This document shows, one piece after another, positions 26,445 to 35,441 of a stretch of 64,000 bases of DNA. The DNA comes from Phycisphaerae bacterium. GTDB lineage: Bacteria > Planctomycetota > Phycisphaerae > Sedimentisphaerales > Anaerobacaceae. The position numbers and the translations under genes are program-made. Location of the stretch: the NCBI GenBank assembly GCA_012744475.1, contig JAAYBV010000067.1, positions 186,001 through 250,000 on the forward strand, in the 5' to 3' direction. Position 1 is the stretch's first letter, and each line of letters begins with the position of its first letter. The notes beneath the pieces were generated by a model, which was given only the letters and a program-made list of their open reading frames with translations, did no database searches and was not told the DNA's origin.

Positions 26445-28658
26445 TCACCTGCCGAGGACCTTATCAATCGGCGGTGCGTAATAGAGGCCGAAGCCCGACA
26501 GGGTCGGACAGACGCGGGAGTTGACGATTCGCAGGCGAACGCGGCTGGTCGTGACGTCGTCGAACCGCAGCAGCCGTTTGTAGCCGACGGTGGTGCCGCG
26601 AGCGAACTCCTTCCAGTTGCCGCCGTCGAGCGCATCGAGAGCGAATTCCTCGATCCGCTGGCCCACGGCGATGCACTCGCCCAGTTCGGCAACGTTGAAC
26701 GTGCGCTCCTTGCCCAGATCGAACTGGACCGTGGCGGCTGTCGTCCAGTCGTCGGTCGTCCAGTAGGTGTCCTTGTTGCCGTCGGTGATCTTGTCCGCTG
26801 CGAAAGCGGGATTGCCGCCTTTGACGCTGGACGCCTTAGCGGAGGCCTTCGTCGCCAGATTCTCGGCGAAGATCGCATCGAGCACCTTGCGGAAATCTCT
26901 CAGACGCTGCACGTCGTTCTCGTGGATCAGACCCCTGCGATCCGGCGGCAGGTTCAGCAGCAGCACGCTGTTGTACCCGACGGAACTGAAGTAGATATCG
27001 AGCAGTTGCTCGACCGATTTGACCTTGTCGTCCTCTTTGGCGTGGTAGAACCAGCCCGGACGGATGGAGACGTCGGTCTCGGCCGGATACCAGATCAGCC
27101 GCTCGCCCTCGCCAAGGGCATCGAGGCTGCCCAAGTCCTTCGCGGTGCAGTTGACCGGCCCGAACAGACTGCCGCTGCCGTTCATCACGCTCCACTCGCT
27201 TTCGCGGGCATAGCCTCGCTCGTTGCCGACCCAGCGGATGTCCGGCCCGTTGAAGATCACCGCGCCCGGCTGAAGCTCGCGAACGAGGCCAAAGTAGCCG
27301 GCCCAGTTGTATTCCATATCCTTGGCGTCAGGCCCTTTGGCGCCGTCGCACCAGACCTCGGTGACCTCGCCGTAATTGGTGAGCAACTCGCGGAGTTGGT
27401 TCATGTAAAACCGGTTGTAGCCTTCATTGTCGCCGTAGGTCGGCTCGTGCCGATCCCAGGGCGATAGATACAGCCCCAGCTTCAAACCCGCTTCGCGGCA
27501 CGCGCCGGCCAGCTCTCCGACAATGTCACCTTCGCCGTTCTTGTAGGGACTGCTCTTGACCGAATGCTCGGTGTACTTGCTGGGCCACAGGCAGAAGCCA
27601 TCGTGGTGCTTGGCCGTCAGGATGATCATCTTCATGCCGGCGTCCTTGCACGTTCGGACCCATTGGCGGACGTCCAGCTCGCTCGGATTGAAGATGGCCG
27701 GGCTCTCCTTGCCGTCGCCCCACTCCCGGTCGGTGAAGGCGTTGACGGTGTAGTGAATGAAGCCGATGAACTCCAGTTGCTGCCAGGCGAGCTGCTGGGG
27801 CGAAGGCCTCACGTTGGCCGCCTGGGCAATCAACGCCTTGCGTTTGAAGTGCTCGACCGTCTGGGGTTCGCCCACCACATCATACACGCGCACGTAATCG
27901 ACGACGAAATGGTCGGGCAGTCTGGCCTGGGCGATGTCCCCTCCCCACTCGCCGATCTCTTCGGTCAGCTTCGCATATTCGGGAACCTGTGAGACATCCC
28001 CGCCGCTGGTGCGCCAGGTTTCCTGCCCGTTGACGTAGAAGACGTACTCCTGCGGCGTCCAGTAGAGGCCGAACGTGTGGAAGCCTTCGCTCATCCCCGG
28101 GACGGTAAACGTGGTCCCAACGTGCTGATGCTCTTTGCCATAGCCGTCCCAGTGCAGGTTCTGCGTGGTTCGGTCCTCGCGCCAGGGCTTTTCCATGATG
28201 TCGATCTCGGTGCCGTCGCGGCCACCGTCGCCGATCTTGTTCACGGTGTCGCAGTGGAGCCAGAAGGCGGGCCAGTGTCCCGGCTGGGTCGGGAACTTGC
28301 AGCGGCAGACCCAGTAGCCGTAGCGGTGCTCGAATTTGCCTCGCGTACGAACGGCGCCGCAGGTGTACCGGTCCCCGTCCTTCTTCGTTCGCAGGACCAG
28401 GTGGCCCTGGCCGTCGACGTAGGAATCCTCCTTGACCCAGAAGCCATCCCGCCGCTTCCAGTCGCCCATCACGTCCCACTTCGACTGATCCACTTGCGTG
28501 CCGTCGAATTCATCGCTCCAGGCGAGCTTCCACTGCTGGCCCGCCGGAAGCGGAGGGAGAAACTCGTCACTTGCTTGCGCCGAGCCAGCGAGAATCACAA
28601 CGACCAGAAGGACGGACAAAAAAACGAGGCGGTCAGGACGACGGGGCGGAAGAGTCAT
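26445..28658 (-). CDS. secreted GH16-GH29 fusion enzyme with C-terminal F5/8 domain
   Basis: A 737-aa exported protein. A signal peptide covers about 1-29. The GH16 domain (about 35-262) has the catalytic motif EIDIME (151-156, nucleophile Glu151 and acid/base Glu156), typical of endo-beta-glucanase/agarase/carrageenase-like enzymes. The GH29 alpha-L-fucosidase-like domain (about 290-580) has MIILTAKHHDGFCLWPS (344-360) and the nucleophile Asp438 in VWCDGA. A discoidin-like F5/8 C domain (about 600-735) probably binds sugar. Both active sites look intact. The start lies inside the 3' end of pgsA, overlapping by 26 bases, with AAGGAA upstream. One polypeptide may cut a backbone and remove fucose-like branches. 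Confidence 0.9.
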   Translation of the reverse strand: MTLPPRRPDRLVFLSVLLVVVILAGSAQASDEFLPPLPAGQQWKLAWSDEFDGTQVDQSKWDVMGDWKRRDGFWVKEDSYVDGQGHLVLRTKKDGDRYTCGAVRTRGKFEHRYGYWVCRCKFPTQPGHWPAFWLHCDTVNKIGDGGRDGTEIDIMEKPWREDRTTQNLHWDGYGKEHQHVGTTFTVPGMSEGFHTFGLYWTPQEYVFYVNGQETWRTSGGDVSQVPEYAKLTEEIGEWGGDIAQARLPDHFVVDYVRVYDVVGEPQTVEHFKRKALIAQAANVRPSPQQLAWQQLEFIGFIHYTVNAFTDREWGDGKESPAIFNPSELDVRQWVRTCKDAGMKMIILTAKHHDGFCLWPSKYTEHSVKSSPYKNGEGDIVGELAGACREAGLKLGLYLSPWDRHEPTYGDNEGYNRFYMNQLRELLTNYGEVTEVWCDGAKGPDAKDMEYNWAGYFGLVRELQPGAVIFNGPDIRWVGNERGYARESEWSVMNGSGSLFGPVNCTAKDLGSLDALGEGERLIWYPAETDVSIRPGWFYHAKEDDKVKSVEQLLDIYFSSVGYNSVLLLNLPPDRRGLIHENDVQRLRDFRKVLDAIFAENLATKASAKASSVKGGNPAFAADKITDGNKDTYWTTDDWTTAATVQFDLGKERTFNVAELGECIAVGQRIEEFALDALDGGNWKEFARGTTVGYKRLLRFDDVTTSRVRLRIVNSRVCPTLSGFGLYYAPPIDKVLGR

Positions 28659-29274
28659 GATGTGTTCCTTCTTGTTTGTACTGCCTCCAACTGGGCCGTC
28701 GCGTCGCGAGGAAGCCGGAGACGATGGTAGCGACGAGCATGGCGACGAATGTCAATGAGGTGAACCAGTAACCCCAGGTCTGATCCGGCACGTGCGCCAT
28801 CTTGATCAGAACGGTGCCGATGGCAAAGGACTGCAGCAGCATTTTGAGCTTGCCCGAGCGAGTGGCCGCGAAGTTGATTCCCTTGGCTTCCGCCACTTGT
28901 CGCAGAATCGTGACATACGCCTCTCTGGCCGCAAGAACAGCAACGACCAGCCAGTGAATCCCGGCCAGCGTTTCGGCCGACCAGCCGAACAGCTTGGGCT
29001 CCCCGATCACGGCAAAGCAAACGAACGTCCCGACCACGAGAACCTTGTCGACCAGCGGGTCCACCATGCGCCCGAACTTGCTGGTGGCGTTGAAACGGCG
29101 CGCCACGATGCCGTCGACGACGTCGGTCAGGCCCGCGACGACGAACAGAACGAAGGCACCATCGAGAAACGCTGTGCGATGCTCGACCTGTGGGCTGTAG
29201 AGGATCATCACGAGGAAGATGATGGACAGGCCGAGGCGTGCGAAGGTCAGAATGTTCGGGACATGTTTCAGCAT
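28633..29274 (-). CDS. pgsA: CDP-diacylglycerol-glycerol-3-phosphate phosphatidyltransferase
   Basis: A 213-aa integral membrane enzyme that condenses CDP-diacylglycerol with glycerol-3-phosphate, the committed step to phosphatidylglycerol. The CDP-alcohol phosphotransferase signature D-G-x2-A-R-x8-G-x3-D-x3-D is complete in DGIVARRFNATSKFGRMVD plus the final Asp (PLVDK). About five to six membrane helices surround it. The ATG at 29274 puts the first helix at NILTFARL, as in PgsA proteins. It follows rimO by 32 bases on the same strand. Other CDP-alcohol transferases share the signature, so the exact alcohol is inferred from overall resemblance. Confidence 0.88.
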   Translation of the reverse strand: MLKHVPNILTFARLGLSIIFLVMILYSPQVEHRTAFLDGAFVLFVVAGLTDVVDGIVARRFNATSKFGRMVDPLVDKVLVVGTFVCFAVIGEPKLFGWSAETLAGIHWLVVAVLAAREAYVTILRQVAEAKGINFAATRSGKLKMLLQSFAIGTVLIKMAHVPDQTWGYWFTSLTFVAMLVATIVSGFLATRRPSWRQYKQEGTHHDSSAPSS

Positions 29275-29306
29275 AACGGCAAGTTTACTGGAGCCGATGG
29301 CTCGCT

Positions 29307-30656
29307 TCAACAGCAAATTTGCTCGACGAGCAGATCGTAGTCCCTGACCCCGACGACGTCCACATCGGCGTAGCTTCCGGGGCCGGCCATGCAGTTCGTC
29401 ACGATGCAGATCGCGTCGATGTCGGGCGCCTGTCCGTAGAAGCGGCCGTAGCCGATCCCCTGCGGATCGACCGAATCGATCAGACACCTCAGACGCTGGC
29501 CGACGCGCGCTCGGTTCTTTGCGAAGGCGATCTCCTGCTGCGCCAACATGAGGGTGTCGAGCCGGTCCTGTTTGACGTCGTCGGGAATCTGGTCGGGGAA
29601 CTGGGCCGCCGGCGTACCGGTTTCTGGAAAGAACGTGAACGCCCCCAGGGCATCGAACTGCGCCCACCGGACAAACTCAAGCAGGTCGGAGAAATCCCCG
29701 TCGGTCTCGCCGGGGAAACCCACAATCACCGTCGTCCGCAGGACGATGTCGGGGATCGCCGCGCGAAGACGCTCGATCATGGTTCGCAGTCCGTCCGACG
29801 TGTCCGGACGTCTCATCGCGCGGAGGATCTTGTCGCTGGCGTGTTGAATGGGGATGTCCAGATAGTGCAAGACCTTGTCGCTGCGAGCGATTGCATCGAT
29901 CAGACTCACCGTGATGCCCCTGGGGTAGGCGTACAACAGCCGAATCCAGGCAAGGTCCGCAATCGTTTCCATCTCGCCCAACAGGTGTGCGAGACCGTCG
30001 GTCATCTTCAGGTCACGCCCATAGATGGTCGTGTCCTGCCCGATGAGGCTCAACTCCACCGCCCCCGAGGAGACCAACTCCCTCGCCTCCTCCAGAACCA
30101 ATTCCGGGGGCTTGCTGCGAAACGGCCCTCGAATGGCGGGGATCGTGCAAAAAGAACAGCGGTGGTCGCACCCTTCGCTGATGCGAAGATAGGCAGAATG
30201 GGCCGGCCCGATCCGCAGGCGAACGCGGTCATCGGTTGGGACCGGAAACGTCCGGTCGCTATAGACGCCCGGCTCGCAGGCAGCCAACGTGCGCCGAATG
30301 ATCTGGACGATGCTGTCCCTCTGACCCAGCCCGACGACGGCGTCGACGCCTTCGACTTCATCGAGGAGCTGCGCGCCCAGCCTCTGCGCCAGGCAGCCGG
30401 CGACAATCACCTTCTGAACGCGGCCATTCCGTTTGTCTGCCACCGCCTGCGCTATGGCGTCGAGCGACTCGACCTTCGCCGGCTCAATGAAACCGCACGT
30501 GTTGACGACGACCACGTCTGCCTGCGAAGGGTCGGCCGCGATCAGGAAGCCCGCTTCCACGATCTCGGCCAGCATCTTCTCGCTGTCCACCACGTTTTTC
30601 GGACAGCCTAATGCGACAAATCCGACCGCGACCTTCTTCTTTCTGCTCTTCGTCAT
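29307..30656 (-). CDS. rimO: ribosomal protein S12 methylthiotransferase RimO
   Basis: A 449-aa radical SAM enzyme that adds a methylthio group to an aspartate of ribosomal protein S12. The N-terminal UPF0004 domain carries three cluster cysteines, Cys18 in ALGCPKN, Cys54 in VNTCGF and Cys88 in AGCLAQ. The radical SAM motif is CDHRCSFC (Cys163, 167 and 170). The C terminus is a TRAM domain (about 380-449). The ALGCPKN start and the overall length separate it from the tRNA-modifying MiaB. It lies directly upstream of pgsA on the minus strand. Confidence 0.95.
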   Translation of the reverse strand: MTKSRKKKVAVGFVALGCPKNVVDSEKMLAEIVEAGFLIAADPSQADVVVVNTCGFIEPAKVESLDAIAQAVADKRNGRVQKVIVAGCLAQRLGAQLLDEVEGVDAVVGLGQRDSIVQIIRRTLAACEPGVYSDRTFPVPTDDRVRLRIGPAHSAYLRISEGCDHRCSFCTIPAIRGPFRSKPPELVLEEARELVSSGAVELSLIGQDTTIYGRDLKMTDGLAHLLGEMETIADLAWIRLLYAYPRGITVSLIDAIARSDKVLHYLDIPIQHASDKILRAMRRPDTSDGLRTMIERLRAAIPDIVLRTTVIVGFPGETDGDFSDLLEFVRWAQFDALGAFTFFPETGTPAAQFPDQIPDDVKQDRLDTLMLAQQEIAFAKNRARVGQRLRCLIDSVDPQGIGYGRFYGQAPDIDAICIVTNCMAGPGSYADVDVVGVRDYDLLVEQICC

Positions 30657-30751
30657 GGAGCGTACTGATACGCCAAGCGGCGGCGTTTGTCTATCCTTTT
30701 AAGTTGGGCAAGATGAAAACCCCCATTTTTGTTAATCCTTTCAAATTGCCC

Positions 30752-30779
30752 TTGACGATAAACTCTGTGGGAATAGAAT
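30752..30779 (+). promoter_or_regulatory. candidate promoter for the secretin gene
   Basis: TTGACG at 30752-30757 and TAGAAT at 30774-30779 are separated by 16 bases, close to a housekeeping sigma consensus. They lie in an AT-richer stretch 90 bases upstream of the secretin start. Confidence 0.4.
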
Positions 30780-30867
30780 ATCGATAGTTGGCGTCTACCT
30801 GCATAGGAGGACATTGCAAGGGTAGATCTACATGGATGTGGGGCCGTAGGTAGAAGCAACAGGTACT

Positions 30868-32607
30868 ATGCGAATGACTGATGCCAAACACAAAATCAGC
30901 CACAACAGGGAGTTACTGTTCGTGGCTTTTCTCGTTTTAGGCGCCGTCGTTCTCCAGGGTTGTCACGACTGGCCGGATGAGAGGGGCACCGCAATCGAGG
31001 CCCAGAACATCCTGCGAGACATCGGCAGGGTCAACGCCGTCGCCGATCCCAACATCCCGCGGCCGGCCGTCTATCAGTCCGCTCCGAAGAAAATCAAACA
31101 GGTTGTCGGCGGAGCCGAAGAGTGGAAACTGGTCTACTTCTGCCGGTACCACACCGCCGAGAACATGAAGCAGATCATCCACGAGCAGTTCGCCACTCAG
31201 TTGTTCAACCAGAAGGGCCAGTCCACAACCATACAGGATTACACCGTCACGGCCAATCCCGCTACGAATCAGCTCATCGTGCGCTGCCCGCTCGAATCGG
31301 ACATCGATTCGGTGCTCGAGATCATCAAAGAAACGGATATCCCACCTATCCAGGTGAAGATCGAGTGTCTGGTTTCGGAGTTGTACGCGGATCTGACGGT
31401 CGACCGCGAGACATCCGTCATGATCCAGAATTTGTTCGGGGAGATGGCGATCGGGGGCGAACCGACAAACGAATACTTGGCCTTTCCCGGGGCGGCGCTT
31501 CGTGATCCGGCCAGACAGAAGTTCGGCCTGAAGGTTGGTGTCGATCAGGGCGAGGAAGGGCACAGGATCATGGCTCTCGTCGACATCCTGGTCTCCCGAG
31601 GCTACCTGAAGATCCTCATGAACCCCACGCTGGAGGTCGTCAACGGTCAGTCCGCCAAGATCCAGTCCAAGCAGCATCTGCCGCTCCAGCAGGTGACCGT
31701 CCAGAGCGGAGGGTTCGGAGGGACGCCCGTCCTGAGGACCCAGACGGAGTACTATGACATCATTGACCAACTGGAGATCACGCCGCACGTCTACGCAGAC
31801 GGTTACATCGGACTGGAGACGCAGGTCCAGATCGCCGCACACATGACGCCCGAAGGCATCAGCCAGATGCCCATCGTGACGGAGCGGACGATCACAAACA
31901 AGGACAATCGCATTCGGATCGGCGAGAGCCTGATCATTGGCGGCATCCGCAAGAGTGAGAAGCGCGACGTGATTCGCGGCGTGCCGATCCTCAAGGACAT
32001 CCCGGGCCTGAACCTGCTGTTCTCCGGCCGGGACTTCGAGGAGCGGGCCACCGAGGTCATTTTCATCCTGACCCCGACCATTTCGACCGGCGGCAAACCC
32101 AACGAGGATATCGTCAACCTGATGCAGGAGCGGCATTCGTCGCCAATGACTCAGGCTTTGCACGAAGCCGTGATGGATCCGCTCGGGATCAAAGCCCGCG
32201 AGCAGGAGCAGGAACGGAAGGTCGAGGCCGCTCACGAAGCGCAGATGCAATCGGAGGCCGAGAAGAACGCCGCCCGTCTGGAAGCGATGGAGACGGGTCA
32301 GCAGATCCAGGACCTGAGCGCCGAACTGCAGGAAGCCAAGGTGCAGGTCGAACAGGCCAGCACGAAGGCCGATCAGGCGGTTTCGGCGGCCGAAGCAGCC
32401 AAGGCGCAGGCCGAACAGGCCACCGCGGAGGCCCAGCAGGCCAAGACGGAAGCCGAGAAGGCCAAGGCACAGGCCGAACAGGCCGGCAAGAACGCCGCCG
32501 AACAGCCCGAACAGAAGGCCACGCCGCAGGAGCCGCCGGCCGGCCAGAGCCAGGAGCCCGCACCGCAACAGGAAACGCCACAGGGATCATCGCAGGAGGC
32601 GAAGTAG
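30868..32607 (+). CDS. secretin-domain lipoprotein with long coiled C-terminal tail
   Basis: A 579-aa outer-membrane secretin of the type II/type IV pilus superfamily. The N-terminal signal ends in a lipobox-like LQGC, so it may be lipid-anchored. N-domains (about 80-170) include VTANPATNQLIV. The secretin core (about 170-425) has NPTLEVVNGQSAKI, IIGGIRKSE and VPILKDIPGLNLLFSGR, the conserved C-terminal gate signature. Unusually, residues about 440-579 form an Ala/Glu/Gln/Lys-rich coiled coil with a Pro-rich end. No secretion ATPase, prepilin or other partner is in the window. Start codons at 30868 and 30874 are both possible. Confidence 0.85.
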   Translation: MRMTDAKHKISHNRELLFVAFLVLGAVVLQGCHDWPDERGTAIEAQNILRDIGRVNAVADPNIPRPAVYQSAPKKIKQVVGGAEEWKLVYFCRYHTAENMKQIIHEQFATQLFNQKGQSTTIQDYTVTANPATNQLIVRCPLESDIDSVLEIIKETDIPPIQVKIECLVSELYADLTVDRETSVMIQNLFGEMAIGGEPTNEYLAFPGAALRDPARQKFGLKVGVDQGEEGHRIMALVDILVSRGYLKILMNPTLEVVNGQSAKIQSKQHLPLQQVTVQSGGFGGTPVLRTQTEYYDIIDQLEITPHVYADGYIGLETQVQIAAHMTPEGISQMPIVTERTITNKDNRIRIGESLIIGGIRKSEKRDVIRGVPILKDIPGLNLLFSGRDFEERATEVIFILTPTISTGGKPNEDIVNLMQERHSSPMTQALHEAVMDPLGIKAREQEQERKVEAAHEAQMQSEAEKNAARLEAMETGQQIQDLSAELQEAKVQVEQASTKADQAVSAAEAAKAQAEQATAEAQQAKTEAEKAKAQAEQAGKNAAEQPEQKATPQEPPAGQSQEPAPQQETPQGSSQEAK

Positions 32608-32742
32608 TCGCAGCAGGACAGGACCGTGCCCGTGGCACTGCGCGGAGTGCCCAAGTCCGGTCGTTCGTTCTGCAAGTATTGCCGTACCTCAATTGCGTGT
32701 AGCTCAGGAACTCGCACACTGACCTTTCTGGAGGGACAGGAG

Positions 32743-33201
32743 ATGGACAACTTGGGCAACAACAGCACCCCTGGCAATAACGTCGAGAAACCCATCCCCT
32801 TTGACAACGGCGAGAAACCGATGCCGCCCGGAAATCCGGCGCCAGCCCCAAGCGTTTCTCGCGCCCCCTTGAATCTGGGCGGAGCGGGCAAGCCTGCGGC
32901 GGCCCCACCGACGCCGGTCCCAACGCCGGCACCGGTGCCAGCGCCGGCGCCGCGTCCCGCTGCTCCTGTGCCCGTCCGCAGGACCGTTCCCGAGGCCCCC
33001 GTCCCTTCCGGCGAGAGGATCACAGGCGTCAAGACCTTCTTCACCAAGCTGCACCCAGGTGCGCTGGAGTTCATGGACGAGCAGATCGGTGGATGGCTCA
33101 AGGAGCATCCGGAGATCCATATCAAGCACACCAACATCACCACCGGCGAGGTCCAGGCCAAGAAGACCGAGCCCAACATCATCATTACCTTGTGGTATTG
33201 A
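32743..33201 (+). CDS. proline-rich protein with small conserved C-terminal domain
   Basis: A 152-aa hypothetical protein. A low-complexity Pro/Ala region (about 45-90, with repeated TPAPVPAPAP) links an N-terminal Asn/Gly stretch to a C-terminal globular piece of about 55 aa (VKTFFTKLHPGALEFMDEQI and then PNIIITLWY). The ATG at 32743 follows GGAGGG. It starts 135 bases after the secretin gene on the same strand, so it may work with it, for example as a linker across peptidoglycan, but no domain name is clear. There is no obvious signal peptide. Confidence 0.65.
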   Translation: MDNLGNNSTPGNNVEKPIPFDNGEKPMPPGNPAPAPSVSRAPLNLGGAGKPAAAPPTPVPTPAPVPAPAPRPAAPVPVRRTVPEAPVPSGERITGVKTFFTKLHPGALEFMDEQIGGWLKEHPEIHIKHTNITTGEVQAKKTEPNIIITLWY

Positions 33202-33378
33202 GCGTTCTCTTAGCGGTGGAGGGCAGATTCCTCGGTCCTTGGGGCTGCTGAAGGGCGAGGCAGCCGTCGAGCATGCCCCCAGGAGCATCCGTTCGTCCTT
33301 GCGGCCGGTGACGGAGGTCGCCCGGCCGACCCGCTGGGGGTGTACACCCGATTTCGCCAAAATTCTCGCCACAAAAAC

Positions 33379-33407
33379 TTGACACCACCGGAAAATTCCA
33401 TTAAGTT
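33379..33407 (+). promoter_or_regulatory. promoter of the rpsB-tsf-pyrH-frr cluster
   Basis: A perfect -35 hexamer TTGACA (33379-33384) and a -10-like TAAGTT (33402-33407) have the ideal 17-base spacing. They sit 63 bases before the rpsB GTG start in an otherwise empty 268-base gap. Confidence 0.6.
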
Positions 33408-33469
33408 TTTGGGGTTTAGCAGTTTGCGTGCCCCATGTGAGATCAGTCAGAGGCAGTTTGGAGGTTTTT

Positions 33470-34354
33470 GTGGCTAAACAGTTGGCGCGGGAGCTCATCA
33501 ACGCAGGAGTGCATTTCGGGCACGGCGTGAGTCGATGGAACCCGAAAATGGCCCCCTATATCTTCGCAAAACGGGGAACCATTCATATCATCGACGTCAA
33601 GAAGACACTCAAAGGCGTACTGGTGGCCAAGAAACTGCTGGCGGAGATCGTCGCCTCCGGCAGCGACGTGGTCTTCGTCGGGACGAAGCGGCAGGCCCAG
33701 AAGGCTGTCGAAGCCGCGGCCAAGCGATGCGGAATGCACTACGTATCGGAGCGATGGCTCGGTGGAATGCTGACGAACTTCCGCACCATCCGCTCCCGTC
33801 TCCAGCGCCTCGAGCAGCTTGAGGCGATGGAGCAGGACGGCTCGCTGGAAGCCGAGAGCAAGAAGCAGGCGTCCCGTCTCAAGCGGGAGATGCGAAAAAT
33901 CCGCACCAACCTCGACGGCGTGCGGAAGATGTCGCGTCTGCCCGGGGCCATCGTCGTCGTCGACGCCAAGAAGGAGTATCTGGCGCTGCGTGAGGCCGCC
34001 AAACTGGGCATCCCGACAGCCGGCGTCCTCGACACGGACTCCGATCCCGACACCGTGGACGTCGCCATTCCCGCCAACGACGATTCGATCCGCGCCGTCG
34101 AAATCATCCTCAACGAGCTGGCTGACGCCGTCGCCGTAGGCAAAACGATGGTTTCGGTCCGTCAGCAGGAATCGGTCGAGCCGCGTCCGCGACGGGCGCG
34201 TCCGAGCCGTCGCCCGGCCATGGGCCGCGCGGACGGAGCGTCGGCGTCCGGTGCCGCGGCGGCGGACGAACCTGCCGGCGACGCGGAGCCTGCAGCAGAC
34301 TCCGACAGCGGCGCTGGGCAACAGGAACCTGTCCAGCCCAGCCCCGGCGTGTAG
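33470..34354 (+). CDS. rpsB: 30S ribosomal protein S2
   Basis: A 294-aa small-subunit protein. The S2 signature is clear: GVHFGHGVSRWNPKM near the start, FVGTKRQAQKAV, RWLGGMLTNF and GIPTAGVLDTDSDP. The GTG at 33470 follows GGAGG by five bases and gives the standard VAKQL-type beginning; the upstream ATG at 33428 would add 14 unconserved residues. Residues about 235-294 are an extra Ala/Glu/Pro-rich, disordered tail, longer than in most S2 proteins. It heads the conserved rpsB-tsf-pyrH-frr order. Confidence 0.97.
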   Translation: MAKQLARELINAGVHFGHGVSRWNPKMAPYIFAKRGTIHIIDVKKTLKGVLVAKKLLAEIVASGSDVVFVGTKRQAQKAVEAAAKRCGMHYVSERWLGGMLTNFRTIRSRLQRLEQLEAMEQDGSLEAESKKQASRLKREMRKIRTNLDGVRKMSRLPGAIVVVDAKKEYLALREAAKLGIPTAGVLDTDSDPDTVDVAIPANDDSIRAVEIILNELADAVAVGKTMVSVRQQESVEPRPRRARPSRRPAMGRADGASASGAAAADEPAGDAEPAADSDSGAGQQEPVQPSPGV

Positions 34355-34502
34355 CAACGGGCCTCGGGGCCTCTAGGACAAGCGCAGCAGCGTCACAGAT
34401 GGCTGTTCGGCACGCCTCGGCGGAGGACTGGATGGGTGCAGACGCATCAACCTCCTCCGCGATTTGTGAACCTTTGAAAAGAGCAAGACAGGAGTCGATC
34501 AA

Positions 34503-35369
34503 ATGGCAGAGATCTCAGCTTCGGCCGTCATGAAACTTCGCAACAGATCCGGCCAGGGCATGATGGATTGCAAGAAAGCCTTGCAGGAAGCGGCCGGCGA
34601 CGTCGATCGGGCGATGGAGATTCTCCGTAAGAAGGGGTTGGCCACGCTGGCCAAGAGAGCCGAGCGAGAGACCTCGAACGGCCTGGTCGTCTCCAGGATG
34701 GCCGACGGGGGGCAAACCGGCGTGCTCGTCTCGCTGTGCTGCGAGACCGACTTCGTCGCCAAGGGCACGGACTTCGTGACCGCCGCCAATCTGCTGGCCG
34801 AGTACGCACTGGTCTGCCCCGCCGACGAGGGCACCGACGCCCTGCTGCACACCACCAAGGACGGGAGAGCCTTCAACGACATCCTGACGGAAATCGTCAG
34901 CAAGACGGGGGAGAAGACAGCGGTCGGCGATTACGCGCGTTTCAAGCTCGACGGCCCCGGACTCCTGACGACCTATATCCACTTCAATAGCAAAGTCGGC
35001 ACGATGGTCCAGCTCGACGTCAGCGATCCGAAGGTGGCGCAGGCCGAGGGCCTCCAGCGGGCCATGATGGACATCGCGATGCACATCACCGCCAGCAAGC
35101 CGCTGGCGTTGGACAAGAGCGGGATCGATCCGAAGGTAATCGAGCAGGAAAGAGCCGTCTACGCCGAACAGGTCAAGAACAAACCGGCGGAGATCGTCGG
35201 CCGGATCGTCGACGGCAAGATGGGCAAGTTCTTCGCCGAGAACTGTCTGCTCGAGCAGCCGTTCGTCAAAGACGACAGCAAGACCGTTCGGCAGGTGCTC
35301 GCAGAGGCCGCCAAGGCCGCCGGCGGCACCGCCACGATCAAGCGTTTCGCCCGATTCGAGGTTGGGTGA
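34503..35369 (+). CDS. tsf: translation elongation factor Ts
   Basis: A 288-aa guanine-nucleotide exchange factor for EF-Tu. The N-terminal UBA-like domain has VMKLRNRSGQGMMDCKKAL and DVDRAMEILRKKG. The core contains LVSLCCETDFVAK, the EF-Tu-contacting TDFVA element, and a second EF_TS repeat at about 115-270. The C terminus is a short FARFEVG. The gene lies 148 bases after rpsB, as usual. The start is fixed by the N-terminal domain and follows GACAGGAG. Confidence 0.97.
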   Translation: MAEISASAVMKLRNRSGQGMMDCKKALQEAAGDVDRAMEILRKKGLATLAKRAERETSNGLVVSRMADGGQTGVLVSLCCETDFVAKGTDFVTAANLLAEYALVCPADEGTDALLHTTKDGRAFNDILTEIVSKTGEKTAVGDYARFKLDGPGLLTTYIHFNSKVGTMVQLDVSDPKVAQAEGLQRAMMDIAMHITASKPLALDKSGIDPKVIEQERAVYAEQVKNKPAEIVGRIVDGKMGKFFAENCLLEQPFVKDDSKTVRQVLAEAAKAAGGTATIKRFARFEVG

Positions 35370-35441
35370 TTGCCGCCGCGAGCTGCTCTTGTGGCGTCGA
35401 TCGCGGACGGGACGCAGACCACGGAAGGACCGGCTGAAGTG

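Noticed and set aside
29319-32568. 430- and 543-codon frames opposite rimO and the secretin
   Set aside because: Both lie antisense to genes with clear family motifs.
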